Shown here one piece after another: positions 1 to 9,573 of a DNA stretch of 37,351 nt (position 1 is the stretch's first letter; every line of letters begins with the position of its first letter). The translations under genes and the position numbers were made by a program. The notes beneath the pieces were generated by a model, which was not told the DNA's origin, did not search any database, and saw nothing but the letters and a program-made list of their open reading frames with translations. The stretch is taken from assembly GCA_024635865.1 (NCBI GenBank), contig JAGXIB010000206.1, positions 1 through 37,351 of the forward strand. Reading direction: 5' to 3'. The DNA is from Flavobacteriales bacterium (GTDB lineage Bacteria > Bacteroidota > Bacteroidia > Flavobacteriales_D > Parvicellaceae).

Positions 1-734
1 GCCTTTACCGAATCATTATATCTTTTAGCTTCCGCCCATTCATTATCTTTTGCTTTAGCTTTGTTAACCTTAGCTGCTTTAATGTTTTCTTCACTTTTTA
101 GTTGTTCTGCTGTTCTAGCGTCTTGTTTTACTTTCATTGCAGCTAGGTAATCGGCAATCATTTTATCTAAATTCTGGCTTTGTAAGGCTTTATGCTCAGG
201 ACCATAACTTGCTCCACCATTTTTTAGTTCGTTTAAAGCAATCATTCTTTCTTTTAACGTCATTTTTTTCTTTTCTCCATCTTCGGCAGCTGGAGCAGTA
301 GCTCCTTTTTTAATAAAAACCTTAGAAACAGCATGAAAAGGAGCTCCATCTACTTGAAGTTGATAAAGAACAAAAACATAATCTCCTATAGCTACAAAAC
401 TTTCTTTATCTTCAGTTAACATACTTTCATAAGGATGCCCAGTGCAAACTACGCCTTCTTCTGCAGCGCTCATTGACCATGCTAAAAAATCTTTGTCTTT
501 ACCCTCGTCAACTACAGCACGTATCTTGTAACCTTCTCCTGTAGGTAAATATTCTTTCTGAAATTTAACTACAAACCTTAGGTCTTTTATAACGTATTTC
601 CCATCTTTATTCTCGTCTTGTACAGAATAGTATTCTGTATATTGATCTGTTGTTGAAATGTTTTCAAACAAGCTATTTTGAGCATTTGTTGTTGTTGTAA
701 CAAAAAGTGCTATTCCTACTATTAGTTTTTTCAT
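1..734 (-). CDS. secreted hypothetical protein, 3' end truncated by window edge
   Basis: Open minus-strand frame from ATG at 734 to the window edge, absent from the ORF track because it has no stop. Translation MKKLIVGIALFVTTTTNAQNSLFENISTTDQYTEYYSVQDENKDGKY... has a signal peptide; the C-terminal part is Lys/Glu/Ala-rich. Confidence 0.8.
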   Translation of the reverse strand, partial: MKKLIVGIALFVTTTTNAQNSLFENISTTDQYTEYYSVQDENKDGKYVIKDLRFVVKFQKEYLPTGEGYKIRAVVDEGKDKDFLAWSMSAAEEGVVCTGHPYESMLTEDKESFVAIGDYVFVLYQLQVDGAPFHAVSKVFIKKGATAPAAEDGEKKKMTLKERMIALNELKNGGASYGPEHKALQSQNLDKMIADYLAAMKVKQDARTAEQLKSEENIKAAKVNKAKAKDNEWAEAKRYNDSVK

Positions 735-749
735 TTTTTTTATTATTAA

Positions 750-1763
750 TTACTGTTTTATAAAATGTTGTGTAGAAACACCTTTATCTGTGACTACTTT
801 AAGAATGTAAACTCCTTGCTGTAAGCTTGAAACATCAATGCTTTTTGTTTTGTTACTAGCTATTGATTGTATCACTTTTCCAGAAAGGCTAAGGATGTTT
901 ATTTCAGTGATTTTACCCTCTTCTAATTCAACAAATAAATTGTTTTTAACTGGATTGGGATACGTTTTCAAGTTTAGACCCGGAAAGGCTTTAAGGTCAG
1001 TAATAACAGCATTACAATCTATAGTGCTCGAAACGATGTTATTGTTCGTTCCACTGTTTACTATTGCTCCCTCAAAGTTATTGTTTGATTTATCGGTAAT
1101 GATAGTGTCGGAGACATTTTCAAAGTCATAGTAAGCTATTAAGTTAGTTTCTTGTCCTGTTAAACAAGAGTTCATATTTGAAGAAATTTGTGAAGCTGTT
1201 CTTACTCCATCCCAGATTCTAACTTCATCATATTTTACATTTTCCTGTACCGTTTTAGAGTCGCCGTTAGCACCTAAATAAAAATTTGAAGTTTGATTAT
1301 TAATAATTATTGGGTTAGTAAAGTCTCCTTGTTTGTCCAAAACACCATTAATGTAAATTGAAACGGTTCCTGTAACGTCAGTATAGCTTACTGCTATGTG
1401 ATTCCAAACTCCATAAGTAAGATTAGATATTGAAGGAAAAGAATTGTAACCTGGGTTAGTTCCGTTAGTCCCGTTTGGCCATAAAACAACTCTTTTATCT
1501 GAAGCAACACGTAAGAAGGTACTTCCATAAATATTATATTCTGTTTCTAGTAAACTTACTTGTGTAGAAGTGTTAGTTGGAATATAAACCCACATTTCAA
1601 AGGTAAACGGGTTACTTAAACGCAAGTCACTTCCAGAAGGGGTTGGTATTTTTATGTATTGATCTGTTGAAGTACTTCCTGCTGATAAAGATTCAAAAGC
1701 TTTATCTTGACCTAAGATTATAAAAGGTAAAATAGTAGAAATTAAAATTATTGTTTTTTTCAT
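750..1763 (-). CDS. LamG/concanavalin-like domain protein with type IX secretion C-terminal sorting domain
   Basis: FTFEMWVYIP...WNHIAVSYTD...VSIYINGVLDKQ is LamG-like. The C-terminus YPNPVKNNLFVE...ISLSGKVIQS...IDVSSLQQGVYILKVVTDKGVSTQHFIKQ is T9SS type A-like. Start probably at the internal Met of MKKTIILIS (1763) rather than 1784. Confidence 0.85.
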   Translation of the reverse strand: MKKTIILISTILPFIILGQDKAFESLSAGSTSTDQYIKIPTPSGSDLRLSNPFTFEMWVYIPTNTSTQVSLLETEYNIYGSTFLRVASDKRVVLWPNGTNGTNPGYNSFPSISNLTYGVWNHIAVSYTDVTGTVSIYINGVLDKQGDFTNPIIINNQTSNFYLGANGDSKTVQENVKYDEVRIWDGVRTASQISSNMNSCLTGQETNLIAYYDFENVSDTIITDKSNNNFEGAIVNSGTNNNIVSSTIDCNAVITDLKAFPGLNLKTYPNPVKNNLFVELEEGKITEINILSLSGKVIQSIASNKTKSIDVSSLQQGVYILKVVTDKGVSTQHFIKQ

Positions 1764-1863
1764 GTTATATAGGTTATAACACAATGATAATGTATGATTA
1801 TATTAAAATAACAAATAAGTTTATGAACAGCAATATGGGTTCATAAAGGAGAAAACTTTAGGC

Positions 1864-4749
1864 CTAGTATTTGTTTTTAAAAGGAATTACTAACTTTATT
1901 TTAGTTCCTGTTGGTTTGCCTTCTTTATATAAGTCTATCACTTCAAAACCAATACTTTCACCATGCTGAGAACGAAGAATTTCTAATCTTTTTCCTATTG
2001 CTTCAATGGCAAAGGACTCATGAATATTCCCTTGTCTTTCTTGTATTTTTTGCGATTCAACTCTGCCGATTCCATTATCTATAATAGTACAAATGAGTAG
2101 GTCAGATAATTCAAAATCAATGATTAATTTTTTTTCTCCAAATTGATGTAATAAACCGTGTTTTAGGGCGTTTTCAATAAACGGTTGAACAATTAATGAA
2201 GGGACTAAAATGTTTTTAGTCCCTTTATAGTTTACTTTAAAGTTGAAGTCCTCTTCGAACCTTAGTTTTTCTAGCTTTAAATAAACGGCTATAAACTCTA
2301 ACTCAGACTCGATAGGAATAAAATCTTTATTAGAATAGTTTAAAGTATTTCTAACTAATTCAGAAAATAAGACAATATAGTCATAGGAAGCATCTGTTTC
2401 TTCTTTTAAAATTAAGTCTTGTATAGAATTAAGGGCGTTAAAAATAAAATGAGGGTTCATTTGAGATCTTAAGGCTTTAAGCTCAGAATCTATTAGGTTT
2501 GTTTCTAAGGTTTTTTTTACTATCAGGTCTTTATTTTTCTTTTTTATGCTCTCAATTCTAATTTTAAAGAGAATAAATGCGGTTATTAATACTATAAGCA
2601 GAATTATTAAATAAAACCACCATTGACTCCAGTAAGGATGAAGAATAGAAAAAGAAAATGACTGCAACTTACTTTTTTTATTGGTAGCTACAGCAAAAGA
2701 CTCGAAAGTATATTCTCCAGGTGGCAAGGATTTATATTCTATTCTCCCATTATTAACTTCTGTGGAGTTCCATTTATTTTCTAATCCTTTTATTCTATAT
2801 TTAACGACTGCATGATCCTTGTATTTTATATTTCTAACGGTTTCATAAAATATGAAGTGATTTTGTTTGTAGTTAAATTTTTGGGTTTTAGTGTTATCTA
2901 TTTTTACTTCAGAGACAGTAATAGAGTCTAGGTAAAGAAAAAGTGTATCTTTTGATATTTTTAATTTGTTAACTTGTATTGACTTTACGTGTGTTTTGTC
3001 GCTTAAAACCCACAGTTTATTATGACTTAACTCAATATCATTTATGACTCCTGAAAATCCATCTTCAGCTCCAAAAACTTTGCTATCATTAGTAATTAAA
3101 TTAAGGGATTGAATTTGTTTTTCGTCTGTTAAATAAAGAATATTATCCTTGATTCTTATTTCAGTGATTGAGTTACTAATTATTCCATTTCCTTTGTTTA
3201 ACTGTTGAGTTAGTTTACCGTGTTCAAACACAAGGATGCCATTGTTTTTAGTTGCACACCAGAGTTTATTTTGATGAAAAATTAACCTATTACAGGAAAA
3301 ACGTTTATCTAAGTGTAGTAGTTCGGTTTTGTTTTTATTATTTAATTGAAAAACTGATGAGGCTGTTGCTACATAAAAGTTATTATTTATAGGGTCAGCG
3401 GCTATCGAAATACAGCGATCATTAATTGTCTTATTAAAAAAGTAATGTAATGAACAATTTGAATATCGACTCCAGTTCGAAGTGTCCTGTTTTTCATTAC
3501 TTGACTTTAAGACTACCCCACTATTTGTTGCAAACAAGAGGGTTGAATTATTTAGAGAGCAAATATCTTTTATGTACCGAACATCTGAGCAATTATCAAC
3601 TAAAAAAGAGGCTTCGTAGTACAGGTGAGGAAACTGTTTACTTATGCCTACATTGGCAACATCTTTAAGAATAAAAACACTTGCATAATTGTTTTTAGAA
3701 TTTTCATCAATAGGTTTTACACCATTTTTATAGTGGTAAATACCTTTTTTTACCTTAGCAAAAAACACATTGTTATCATTATCTACAGCAATATCATTTA
3801 TTCGATCTTTTGTTTTTTCAATAATGTTTGAGGATAGATGATGATTAGGTATAACTAAAACTCCTTTGCCAAAGGTTCCCAAATAAGTGTTTTTCCCTCT
3901 TTTGCTAATCGTTGAGATAAAAAGGTCATTAAAAAAACTGTTAGTTACTTTAAGAGTGTCATTTACTATAGACATGACCCTAATACCTCCTTTTTTACCT
4001 AGTCCCCAGATCTCATTTTCATTCATTTGAAAATAAGCCTCATCAGGTTTAGGGTTAACAGTTGTATTTGAAAAACTACTAGAGTAAAAGTCATTAAACA
4101 CCTCTACTAATTGGTTTTTCAATAAAAAATAACACCTTGAACCTGCATATTTTTTTTTAATTAAGCTAAAATATTTAAGTGAGTTATTTTGAATTGAAAA
4201 AACAGTGTCATTGTTTTTTGTGAAAAAGAGAAGTTCACCGTTATATAACTTGCTTAGTCCTGAATTAAATGAATTACCTCCTTTTTTATTTTGTTTAATT
4301 AAGTAAATAGAGTCTTTTGTTACTTTATAACAATCCTTAGACAAAGCAATTAAGTTTCCATCTTTATCAAAGTTTATGAATGTATTCATTGATAATGAGT
4401 CTTTTGGAAGTTCTGAAAACAGGTCTATTTTCTTGTCATTAACAATAAAGATTTGACCACTTAAGTTAGAACAAAAAACTTCGCCTTTTTTGTTTTCTAT
4501 TAAGTTAAATAAGGAACTTCTTATTTGTTCTTTTGGACTTTCAATTGAGACAAATTTATTTTTTTCATGCTTGAACAAGCCAATATCAGTAGCAACATAC
4601 AGTAACTCATCTTGTGTTTCTAATATTGAATATATTTCAGCACCACTTAATTCTTTTTCTCCTATTGTAAAATAGTAAGGCTGCTGAGAAAATAAAGTAC
4701 TTGAACTAATAATCAAGAGAAATAAAATATGTCTTTTTAGAGTATTCAT
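1864..4749 (-). CDS. sensor histidine kinase with N-terminal beta-propeller repeats, Y_Y_Y domain and LytS-type kinase core
   Basis: Signal peptide, repetitive propeller-like region, Y_Y_Y-like VKYRIKGLENKWNSTE...YKSLPPGEYTFESFA, one TM segment, H-box LRSQMNPHFIFNALNSIQ, N-box FIENALKHGLLHQ, G-box DNGIGR. Confidence 0.9.
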   Translation of the reverse strand: MNTLKRHILFLLIISSSTLFSQQPYYFTIGEKELSGAEIYSILETQDELLYVATDIGLFKHEKNKFVSIESPKEQIRSSLFNLIENKKGEVFCSNLSGQIFIVNDKKIDLFSELPKDSLSMNTFINFDKDGNLIALSKDCYKVTKDSIYLIKQNKKGGNSFNSGLSKLYNGELLFFTKNNDTVFSIQNNSLKYFSLIKKKYAGSRCYFLLKNQLVEVFNDFYSSSFSNTTVNPKPDEAYFQMNENEIWGLGKKGGIRVMSIVNDTLKVTNSFFNDLFISTISKRGKNTYLGTFGKGVLVIPNHHLSSNIIEKTKDRINDIAVDNDNNVFFAKVKKGIYHYKNGVKPIDENSKNNYASVFILKDVANVGISKQFPHLYYEASFLVDNCSDVRYIKDICSLNNSTLLFATNSGVVLKSSNEKQDTSNWSRYSNCSLHYFFNKTINDRCISIAADPINNNFYVATASSVFQLNNKNKTELLHLDKRFSCNRLIFHQNKLWCATKNNGILVFEHGKLTQQLNKGNGIISNSITEIRIKDNILYLTDEKQIQSLNLITNDSKVFGAEDGFSGVINDIELSHNKLWVLSDKTHVKSIQVNKLKISKDTLFLYLDSITVSEVKIDNTKTQKFNYKQNHFIFYETVRNIKYKDHAVVKYRIKGLENKWNSTEVNNGRIEYKSLPPGEYTFESFAVATNKKSKLQSFSFSILHPYWSQWWFYLIILLIVLITAFILFKIRIESIKKKNKDLIVKKTLETNLIDSELKALRSQMNPHFIFNALNSIQDLILKEETDASYDYIVLFSELVRNTLNYSNKDFIPIESELEFIAVYLKLEKLRFEEDFNFKVNYKGTKNILVPSLIVQPFIENALKHGLLHQFGEKKLIIDFELSDLLICTIIDNGIGRVESQKIQERQGNIHESFAIEAIGKRLEILRSQHGESIGFEVIDLYKEGKPTGTKIKLVIPFKNKY

Positions 4750-4759
4750 GATGATAAAA

Positions 4760-5503
4760 TCAACTTATTTTTTGTTCAAACTCCTCAATTTTACCCCTTG
4801 CTAATTTAGCTTTTATTTCCTCACTTAAGGTAATAGTTAACTCTGTTTTGTTGATTAACTTTAGGTGAGACAAGTTAATAATCCATGCTCTATGCGAACG
4901 GAAAAAATTAGATTCTTCTGGAATTACAGACTCAAAATACTTTAAGTTTTTGCTTATAATAATTACTTTTTTTTCTTTCAAGTGTAGCTTACTATAAGAT
5001 CCGTCTGCTTCTATGGCTATAATATCAGCTAGGCTTAAAATTCTTCTGTCTCCTAACTCAGGGATAACTATTTTAGTATACTTTTTATTTTTCACTGATT
5101 CTAAAAGGAATCTATATTCTTCAGTTTGTTTTTGAAAGTTTATTTTTCCAGCGGCTTTTAAGATAGCTGTAGACAACCTTTTTCGATCAATAGGTTTTAC
5201 TAAATAATCAATTGCATTTAATTCAAAAGCTTTAATTGCATATTGATCAAATGCTGTAACAAAAATAATTTCAAATGTAATTTCGTTAAAAAAATTCACA
5301 ATTTCATACCCTGCATATTTAGGCATTTGAACATCTAAAAAAACGATTTGAGGAGTTAACCTTTTAATCTCTAAAACTGCTTCTTCTAGATTAGAACAAG
5401 CGCCCAAGACATTGACCTCTGGGTGTTCTCTTTTGAGTAAGCTTGAGAGTACACCTCTAGCGTGCTTTTCATCATCTACTATAATTGCTGTTATTGAATT
5501 CAT
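4760..5503 (-). CDS. LytTR family response regulator
   Basis: Receiver motifs VDDE, VFLDVQMP, K-PID. LytTR domain IIAIEADGSYSKLHL...FFRSHRAWIINLSHLKLI. Lies 10 bp downstream of... i.e. directly upstream of the kinase in transcription order. Confidence 0.95.
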   Translation of the reverse strand: MNSITAIIVDDEKHARGVLSSLLKREHPEVNVLGACSNLEEAVLEIKRLTPQIVFLDVQMPKYAGYEIVNFFNEITFEIIFVTAFDQYAIKAFELNAIDYLVKPIDRKRLSTAILKAAGKINFQKQTEEYRFLLESVKNKKYTKIVIPELGDRRILSLADIIAIEADGSYSKLHLKEKKVIIISKNLKYFESVIPEESNFFRSHRAWIINLSHLKLINKTELTITLSEEIKAKLARGKIEEFEQKIS

Positions 5504-5581
5504 TGCTACAAATATATGAAGTATATCTACTAGTGCAGAAACAATTTTATTAAGCTTAAAAAGAACTTGTAAAGGTAATTG

Positions 5582-5612
5582 TTGTGAAGGTTAGTTATTT
5601 TATTTAGGTTTG
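5582..5612 (+). promoter_or_regulatory. Bacteroidota-type promoter for the TonB receptor
   Basis: TTG (5582-5584), 20-nt spacer, TAGGTTTG (5605-5612), matching the TTG-N(about 19-21)-TAnnTTTG consensus of Flavobacteria/Bacteroides. Confidence 0.55.
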
Positions 5613-5630
5613 TCTAAAAATAAAGCTAAC

Positions 5631-7892
5631 ATGAGACTAAAAACAAAAATGTTGTTACTTTTTTTATTGACAATAAGTGTTGCTGACTACTTTTCTCAGT
5701 ACTCCATTAAGGGAAACGTAGTCTCTAACAGAGGAGAACAAATTAGTTTCGCAAATGTCTTTGATAGTCTAACTAAGACAGGAACTGCTGCGGATTTTAA
5801 GGGAGAGTTCAGTTACAGAACAGATCAAGATGAGGTAGTTTTGTTTGTAAGTGCTATTGGGTACCAAACTAAAAGATCGGAAATAAAATTAAAAGATGAT
5901 ACTAATATACTAATAAAGTTAAGTGAAATAGCGGCATTAGACGAAGTAGTCGTTAGTGGAACATTGTCAGCTATCTCAAAAAGAGAAAGTCCTATTCCAA
6001 TAGAAGTTTATACCTCAAAATTCATAGAAAAAATACCAGTTTCAGGACTCTTTGAAGCAACACAAAATATTAATGGAGTAAGGCCTCAATTAAATTGTGC
6101 GGTTTGTAATACTGGAGACATACATATCAACGGAATGGAGGGTCCTTACACTATGATTACTATTGATGGGATGCCTTTAGTAGGTGGGTTATCTTCCGTT
6201 TATGGTTTACAAGGTATTCCAACAAGCTTAATTAAGCAAATGGAAGTAGTTAAAGGACCAGCATCAACACTATATGGTTCACAAGCGGTTGGAGGACTAA
6301 TTAATGTAATTACAAAGAAAGCAGAACAAGCTCCAGACTTTTCCTTTGGAACAAACATAACAACTTGGAGAGCATCACAAACAGATTTTAGTTTTAAGTA
6401 CAAACTAAAAAAAGCAACAGCTAACTTTGGAGCAGATTATTTTAATTACACAAATCCAATAGATAAAAATGGAGATAATTTTACTGATCTAACGCTTCAG
6501 CATCGAATTTCATTATTCAATAAAATAGATTTTAAACGAAAAAAAAATAGAGAAGCTTCTCTATTGATGAGGTACATGTATGAAGACCGTTGGGGAGGTG
6601 AGATGCAATGGAATAAAAACTTTAGAGGAGGGGATAGCATTTACGGAGAGTCTATATACACAAACCGAATAGAGTTAGTTGGGAAGTATGAATTGCCAAC
6701 AAAAGAACATTTGATTTTAAGTGGCTCTTATAGTAACCATATCCAAAACTCTTTTTATGGAACTACATCTTATAATGCTTTGCAACAAATAGGTTTTGGT
6801 CAGTTAGTTTGGGATAAACAATTAAATATAAAGAATCAAGTATATGCAGGATTGGTTACACGATATGAATTCTATGATGATAACACTTTTGCTACTCAGA
6901 CTATAGATTCTTTGAACCCAACAAATCAACCTACGATAGATATTTACCCTGGTATTTTTGTACAAAACAGTACAGACATTAATGAAAAAGTAAAAATGTT
7001 AAGCGGAATTCGTTTTGACTATCACAATAAACATAAATTAATATTCACTCCACGCTTGAACTTTAAATATAGTCCAACTCCTAAGTTCACCGCTAGGTTT
7101 GGGTACGGAAATGGTTTTAGAGTAGTGAATGTATTTACCGAAGACCATGCGGCACTAACAGGTGCTAGGTCAGTCGAAATTCCGAATAAACTAGACCCTG
7201 AACGTTCTCACAATGTTAATTTAAACATAGAAAAAAGAATTAACACGAGGTGGTCCTATATTATATTAGACGCTTCTGCGTTTTACACTTATTTTTCTAA
7301 TAAAATTATACCAGACTATGAATCAGATGATAACAAAATCATCTATGCAAATTTAGAGGGGAATGCTGTCTCTAAAGGTTTTTCTTTAAATGCTAGTTTA
7401 CTATTTGAATTTCCATTAACTATTAATCTTGGAGCAACCTTAATGGATGTTTATACCAATGAATTGAATGGAGAGGGGAAGTTGATTAAAACGCCTCAAT
7501 TATTAACTGAGAACATCACAGGAACCTGGGCAGTTTCTTATCAGTTTTCTAAAATAAATCTTTCTATAGATTATACAGGAAATATATACGGGCCGATGCA
7601 CTTGCCAGTTTTTGAAAATGACTTTAGACCTGATAAGTCTCCATTTTTTAGTATTCAAAACATAAAAGTTACTAAGGAAATTAAAAATAGATGGAAAGTG
7701 TCTTTAGGGATACAAAATTTATTGAATTATACTCCTCCTCCTTCTTCTATTATGAGAGCCTTTGACCCATTCGACAAAAACATTAATGTAAACAACCCTA
7801 ATAATTATACCTTTGACCCAGCTTATGTTTATACTTCTTTTCAAGGAATTACGGGTTTCTTTGGAGTCCGATATAAATTCAATAAAAAATGA
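5631..7892 (+). CDS. TonB-dependent receptor with CarboxypepD_reg-like N-terminus and CxxC in the plug
   Basis: SIKGNVVSNRGEQISFANVFDS...; plug RPQLNCAVCNTGDIHINGMEGPYTMITIDGMPLVGGLSSVYGLQGIP...VKGPASTLYGSQAVGGLINVITKK; C-terminal beta-barrel ending GVRYKFNKK. The tracked start at 5610 is TTG and overlaps the -7 box; ATG 5631 is preferred. Confidence 0.93.
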   Translation: MRLKTKMLLLFLLTISVADYFSQYSIKGNVVSNRGEQISFANVFDSLTKTGTAADFKGEFSYRTDQDEVVLFVSAIGYQTKRSEIKLKDDTNILIKLSEIAALDEVVVSGTLSAISKRESPIPIEVYTSKFIEKIPVSGLFEATQNINGVRPQLNCAVCNTGDIHINGMEGPYTMITIDGMPLVGGLSSVYGLQGIPTSLIKQMEVVKGPASTLYGSQAVGGLINVITKKAEQAPDFSFGTNITTWRASQTDFSFKYKLKKATANFGADYFNYTNPIDKNGDNFTDLTLQHRISLFNKIDFKRKKNREASLLMRYMYEDRWGGEMQWNKNFRGGDSIYGESIYTNRIELVGKYELPTKEHLILSGSYSNHIQNSFYGTTSYNALQQIGFGQLVWDKQLNIKNQVYAGLVTRYEFYDDNTFATQTIDSLNPTNQPTIDIYPGIFVQNSTDINEKVKMLSGIRFDYHNKHKLIFTPRLNFKYSPTPKFTARFGYGNGFRVVNVFTEDHAALTGARSVEIPNKLDPERSHNVNLNIEKRINTRWSYIILDASAFYTYFSNKIIPDYESDDNKIIYANLEGNAVSKGFSLNASLLFEFPLTINLGATLMDVYTNELNGEGKLIKTPQLLTENITGTWAVSYQFSKINLSIDYTGNIYGPMHLPVFENDFRPDKSPFFSIQNIKVTKEIKNRWKVSLGIQNLLNYTPPPSSIMRAFDPFDKNINVNNPNNYTFDPAYVYTSFQGITGFFGVRYKFNKK

Positions 7893-8353
7893 CTGTAATT
7901 AGCCCCCTATTATTATCCTCTTGGTGTTTATTCATGACTCTTAATTTATATAGTCAAGAGATAAAGTGGACTTCTTTTTCTGATTTAAACGACTCTTTAA
8001 AAGCTAAACCTAAAAAGGTAATTATAAAAATAGAAACGGATTGGTGTGGTTACTGTAAAATGATGGATGTTAATGTCTTCAGTCATAAACGAACACAAAT
8101 AAAATTAGGTGAAACTTACTATTTTGTTAAGCTAAATGCTGAATCTAAAGAAGAAATTATTTTTAGAAACCATATTTTTAAGCCTTCTAGTCTTGCTAGA
8201 GGGAAACATGAGTTGGCGATAACTTTAAATGGAAAAGAAAATACAATCTCTTTTCCTACTACCGTTCTCTTATCTTCTAATCTAGAAATAGAAAACCGAT
8301 TAAACGGATATTTAAAAAGGAGTCATTTTTTTCTGTGGTTAAAAAGTAAGTAA
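7889..8353 (+). CDS. secreted thioredoxin-like protein
   Basis: Signal-like N-terminus, then VIIKIETDWCGYCKMMDVNVF (WCGYCK active site). ATGA overlap with the upstream TonB receptor. Confidence 0.88.
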   Translation: MTVISPLLLSSWCLFMTLNLYSQEIKWTSFSDLNDSLKAKPKKVIIKIETDWCGYCKMMDVNVFSHKRTQIKLGETYYFVKLNAESKEEIIFRNHIFKPSSLARGKHELAITLNGKENTISFPTTVLLSSNLEIENRLNGYLKRSHFFLWLKSK

Positions 8354-8481
8354 TCAACATTTGTTAGTCGATTAAAAACAAACGAATAACCAACTAAAAG
8401 TATAAGTTTTATTACATTTGCTAATTCGGGTCGCTTACATTGTAACCTTTCAATACAAGCAGTGACGATAAAGTAGAACGT

Positions 8482-9570
8482 ATGAACAATTATTTAGTAA
8501 TAATGGCTGGGGGAATTGGAAGTCGATTTTGGCCAATGAGCCGAACGAACTTTCCAAAACAATTCCACGATGTGTTAGGAACAGGAAGAACATTATTACA
8601 AATGACGGTAGATCGTTTTGAAAACATTTGTAACATCGAAAATGTTTATATTGTAACGAATCAAATTTATTTAGACTTAGTAAAAGAACAACTACCTCAA
8701 TTAAAAGAAGATCAAATATTACTAGAGCCTAGTAGGAAAAACACAGCTCCATGTATTGCTTATGCATCATACAAAATATATGCTAAAAACCCAGAAGCGA
8801 ATATTATTGTGGCACCTTCGGATCACTTAATACTGAAGCAGAATGAATTCGAGAAGTCAGTTCATTTAGCAATTAAACAAGCAGAGCAGTCAGATTTATT
8901 AATTACAATAGGAATAAAGCCAAGTAGACCAGATACTGGGTATGGCTATATACAGTTTTGTGATGCTGAAAATAGTATAGCTTCAGAAATTAAAAAAGTA
9001 AAAACTTTTACTGAAAAGCCAAAGCTAGATATGGCAAAAGAGTTTCTAGAAAGTGGCGATTTTTATTGGAACTCAGGAATGTTTATTTGGTCGGCAAAAA
9101 GTATAATGAATGCTTTTGAGCTTAATCTTCCTGATATTCATTCTTTATTTGAAGGAGGCTTAGCTGTATACAATACCGATAAAGAGGCTGAGTTTATAAA
9201 TGAAATTTATCCACAATGTAAAAGTATTTCCATTGATTTTGGTATCATGGAAAAAGCAGATAATGTATTAGTTTTGCTAGCTGACTTAGGTTGGAGTGAC
9301 CTGGGTACATGGGGCTCTTTGTATGACCATGTTGATTTAGATGATAGAAAAAATGCTGTATTAGGAGATAAGGTTTTAACTTATGACTGCAAAGACAACA
9401 TTATCATGATGCCAGATAACAAGTTAGTTGTGGTAGAAGGTTTAATGGATTACATTGTAGTTGAAAGCGACAATACTTTGTTAATTTGTAAAAAAAGAAG
9501 TGAGCAAAAAATTAAGCAGTTTGTGAATGATATAAAAGCCAATAAAAAGATTGGAGATGAATTTATTTAA
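8482..9570 (+). CDS. manC: mannose-1-phosphate guanylyltransferase
   Basis: IMAGGIGSRFWPMSRTNFPKQF nucleotidyltransferase signature, APSDHLI, FTEKP, FYWNSGMFIW, SIDFGIMEK, GWSDLGTWGSLY. Confidence 0.93.
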   Translation: MNNYLVIMAGGIGSRFWPMSRTNFPKQFHDVLGTGRTLLQMTVDRFENICNIENVYIVTNQIYLDLVKEQLPQLKEDQILLEPSRKNTAPCIAYASYKIYAKNPEANIIVAPSDHLILKQNEFEKSVHLAIKQAEQSDLLITIGIKPSRPDTGYGYIQFCDAENSIASEIKKVKTFTEKPKLDMAKEFLESGDFYWNSGMFIWSAKSIMNAFELNLPDIHSLFEGGLAVYNTDKEAEFINEIYPQCKSISIDFGIMEKADNVLVLLADLGWSDLGTWGSLYDHVDLDDRKNAVLGDKVLTYDCKDNIIMMPDNKLVVVEGLMDYIVVESDNTLLICKKRSEQKIKQFVNDIKANKKIGDEFI

Positions 9571-9573
9571 GGC

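Noticed and set aside
3450-3831. Plus-strand ORFs of 72 and 68 aa inside the sensor kinase
   Set aside because: Antisense to a well-supported coding sequence; composition is typical of shadow ORFs with no signal peptide or recognisable motif.
8413-8420. TACATTTG promoter -7-like box upstream of manC
   Set aside because: No TTG element at the appropriate distance, so not listed as a promoter feature.
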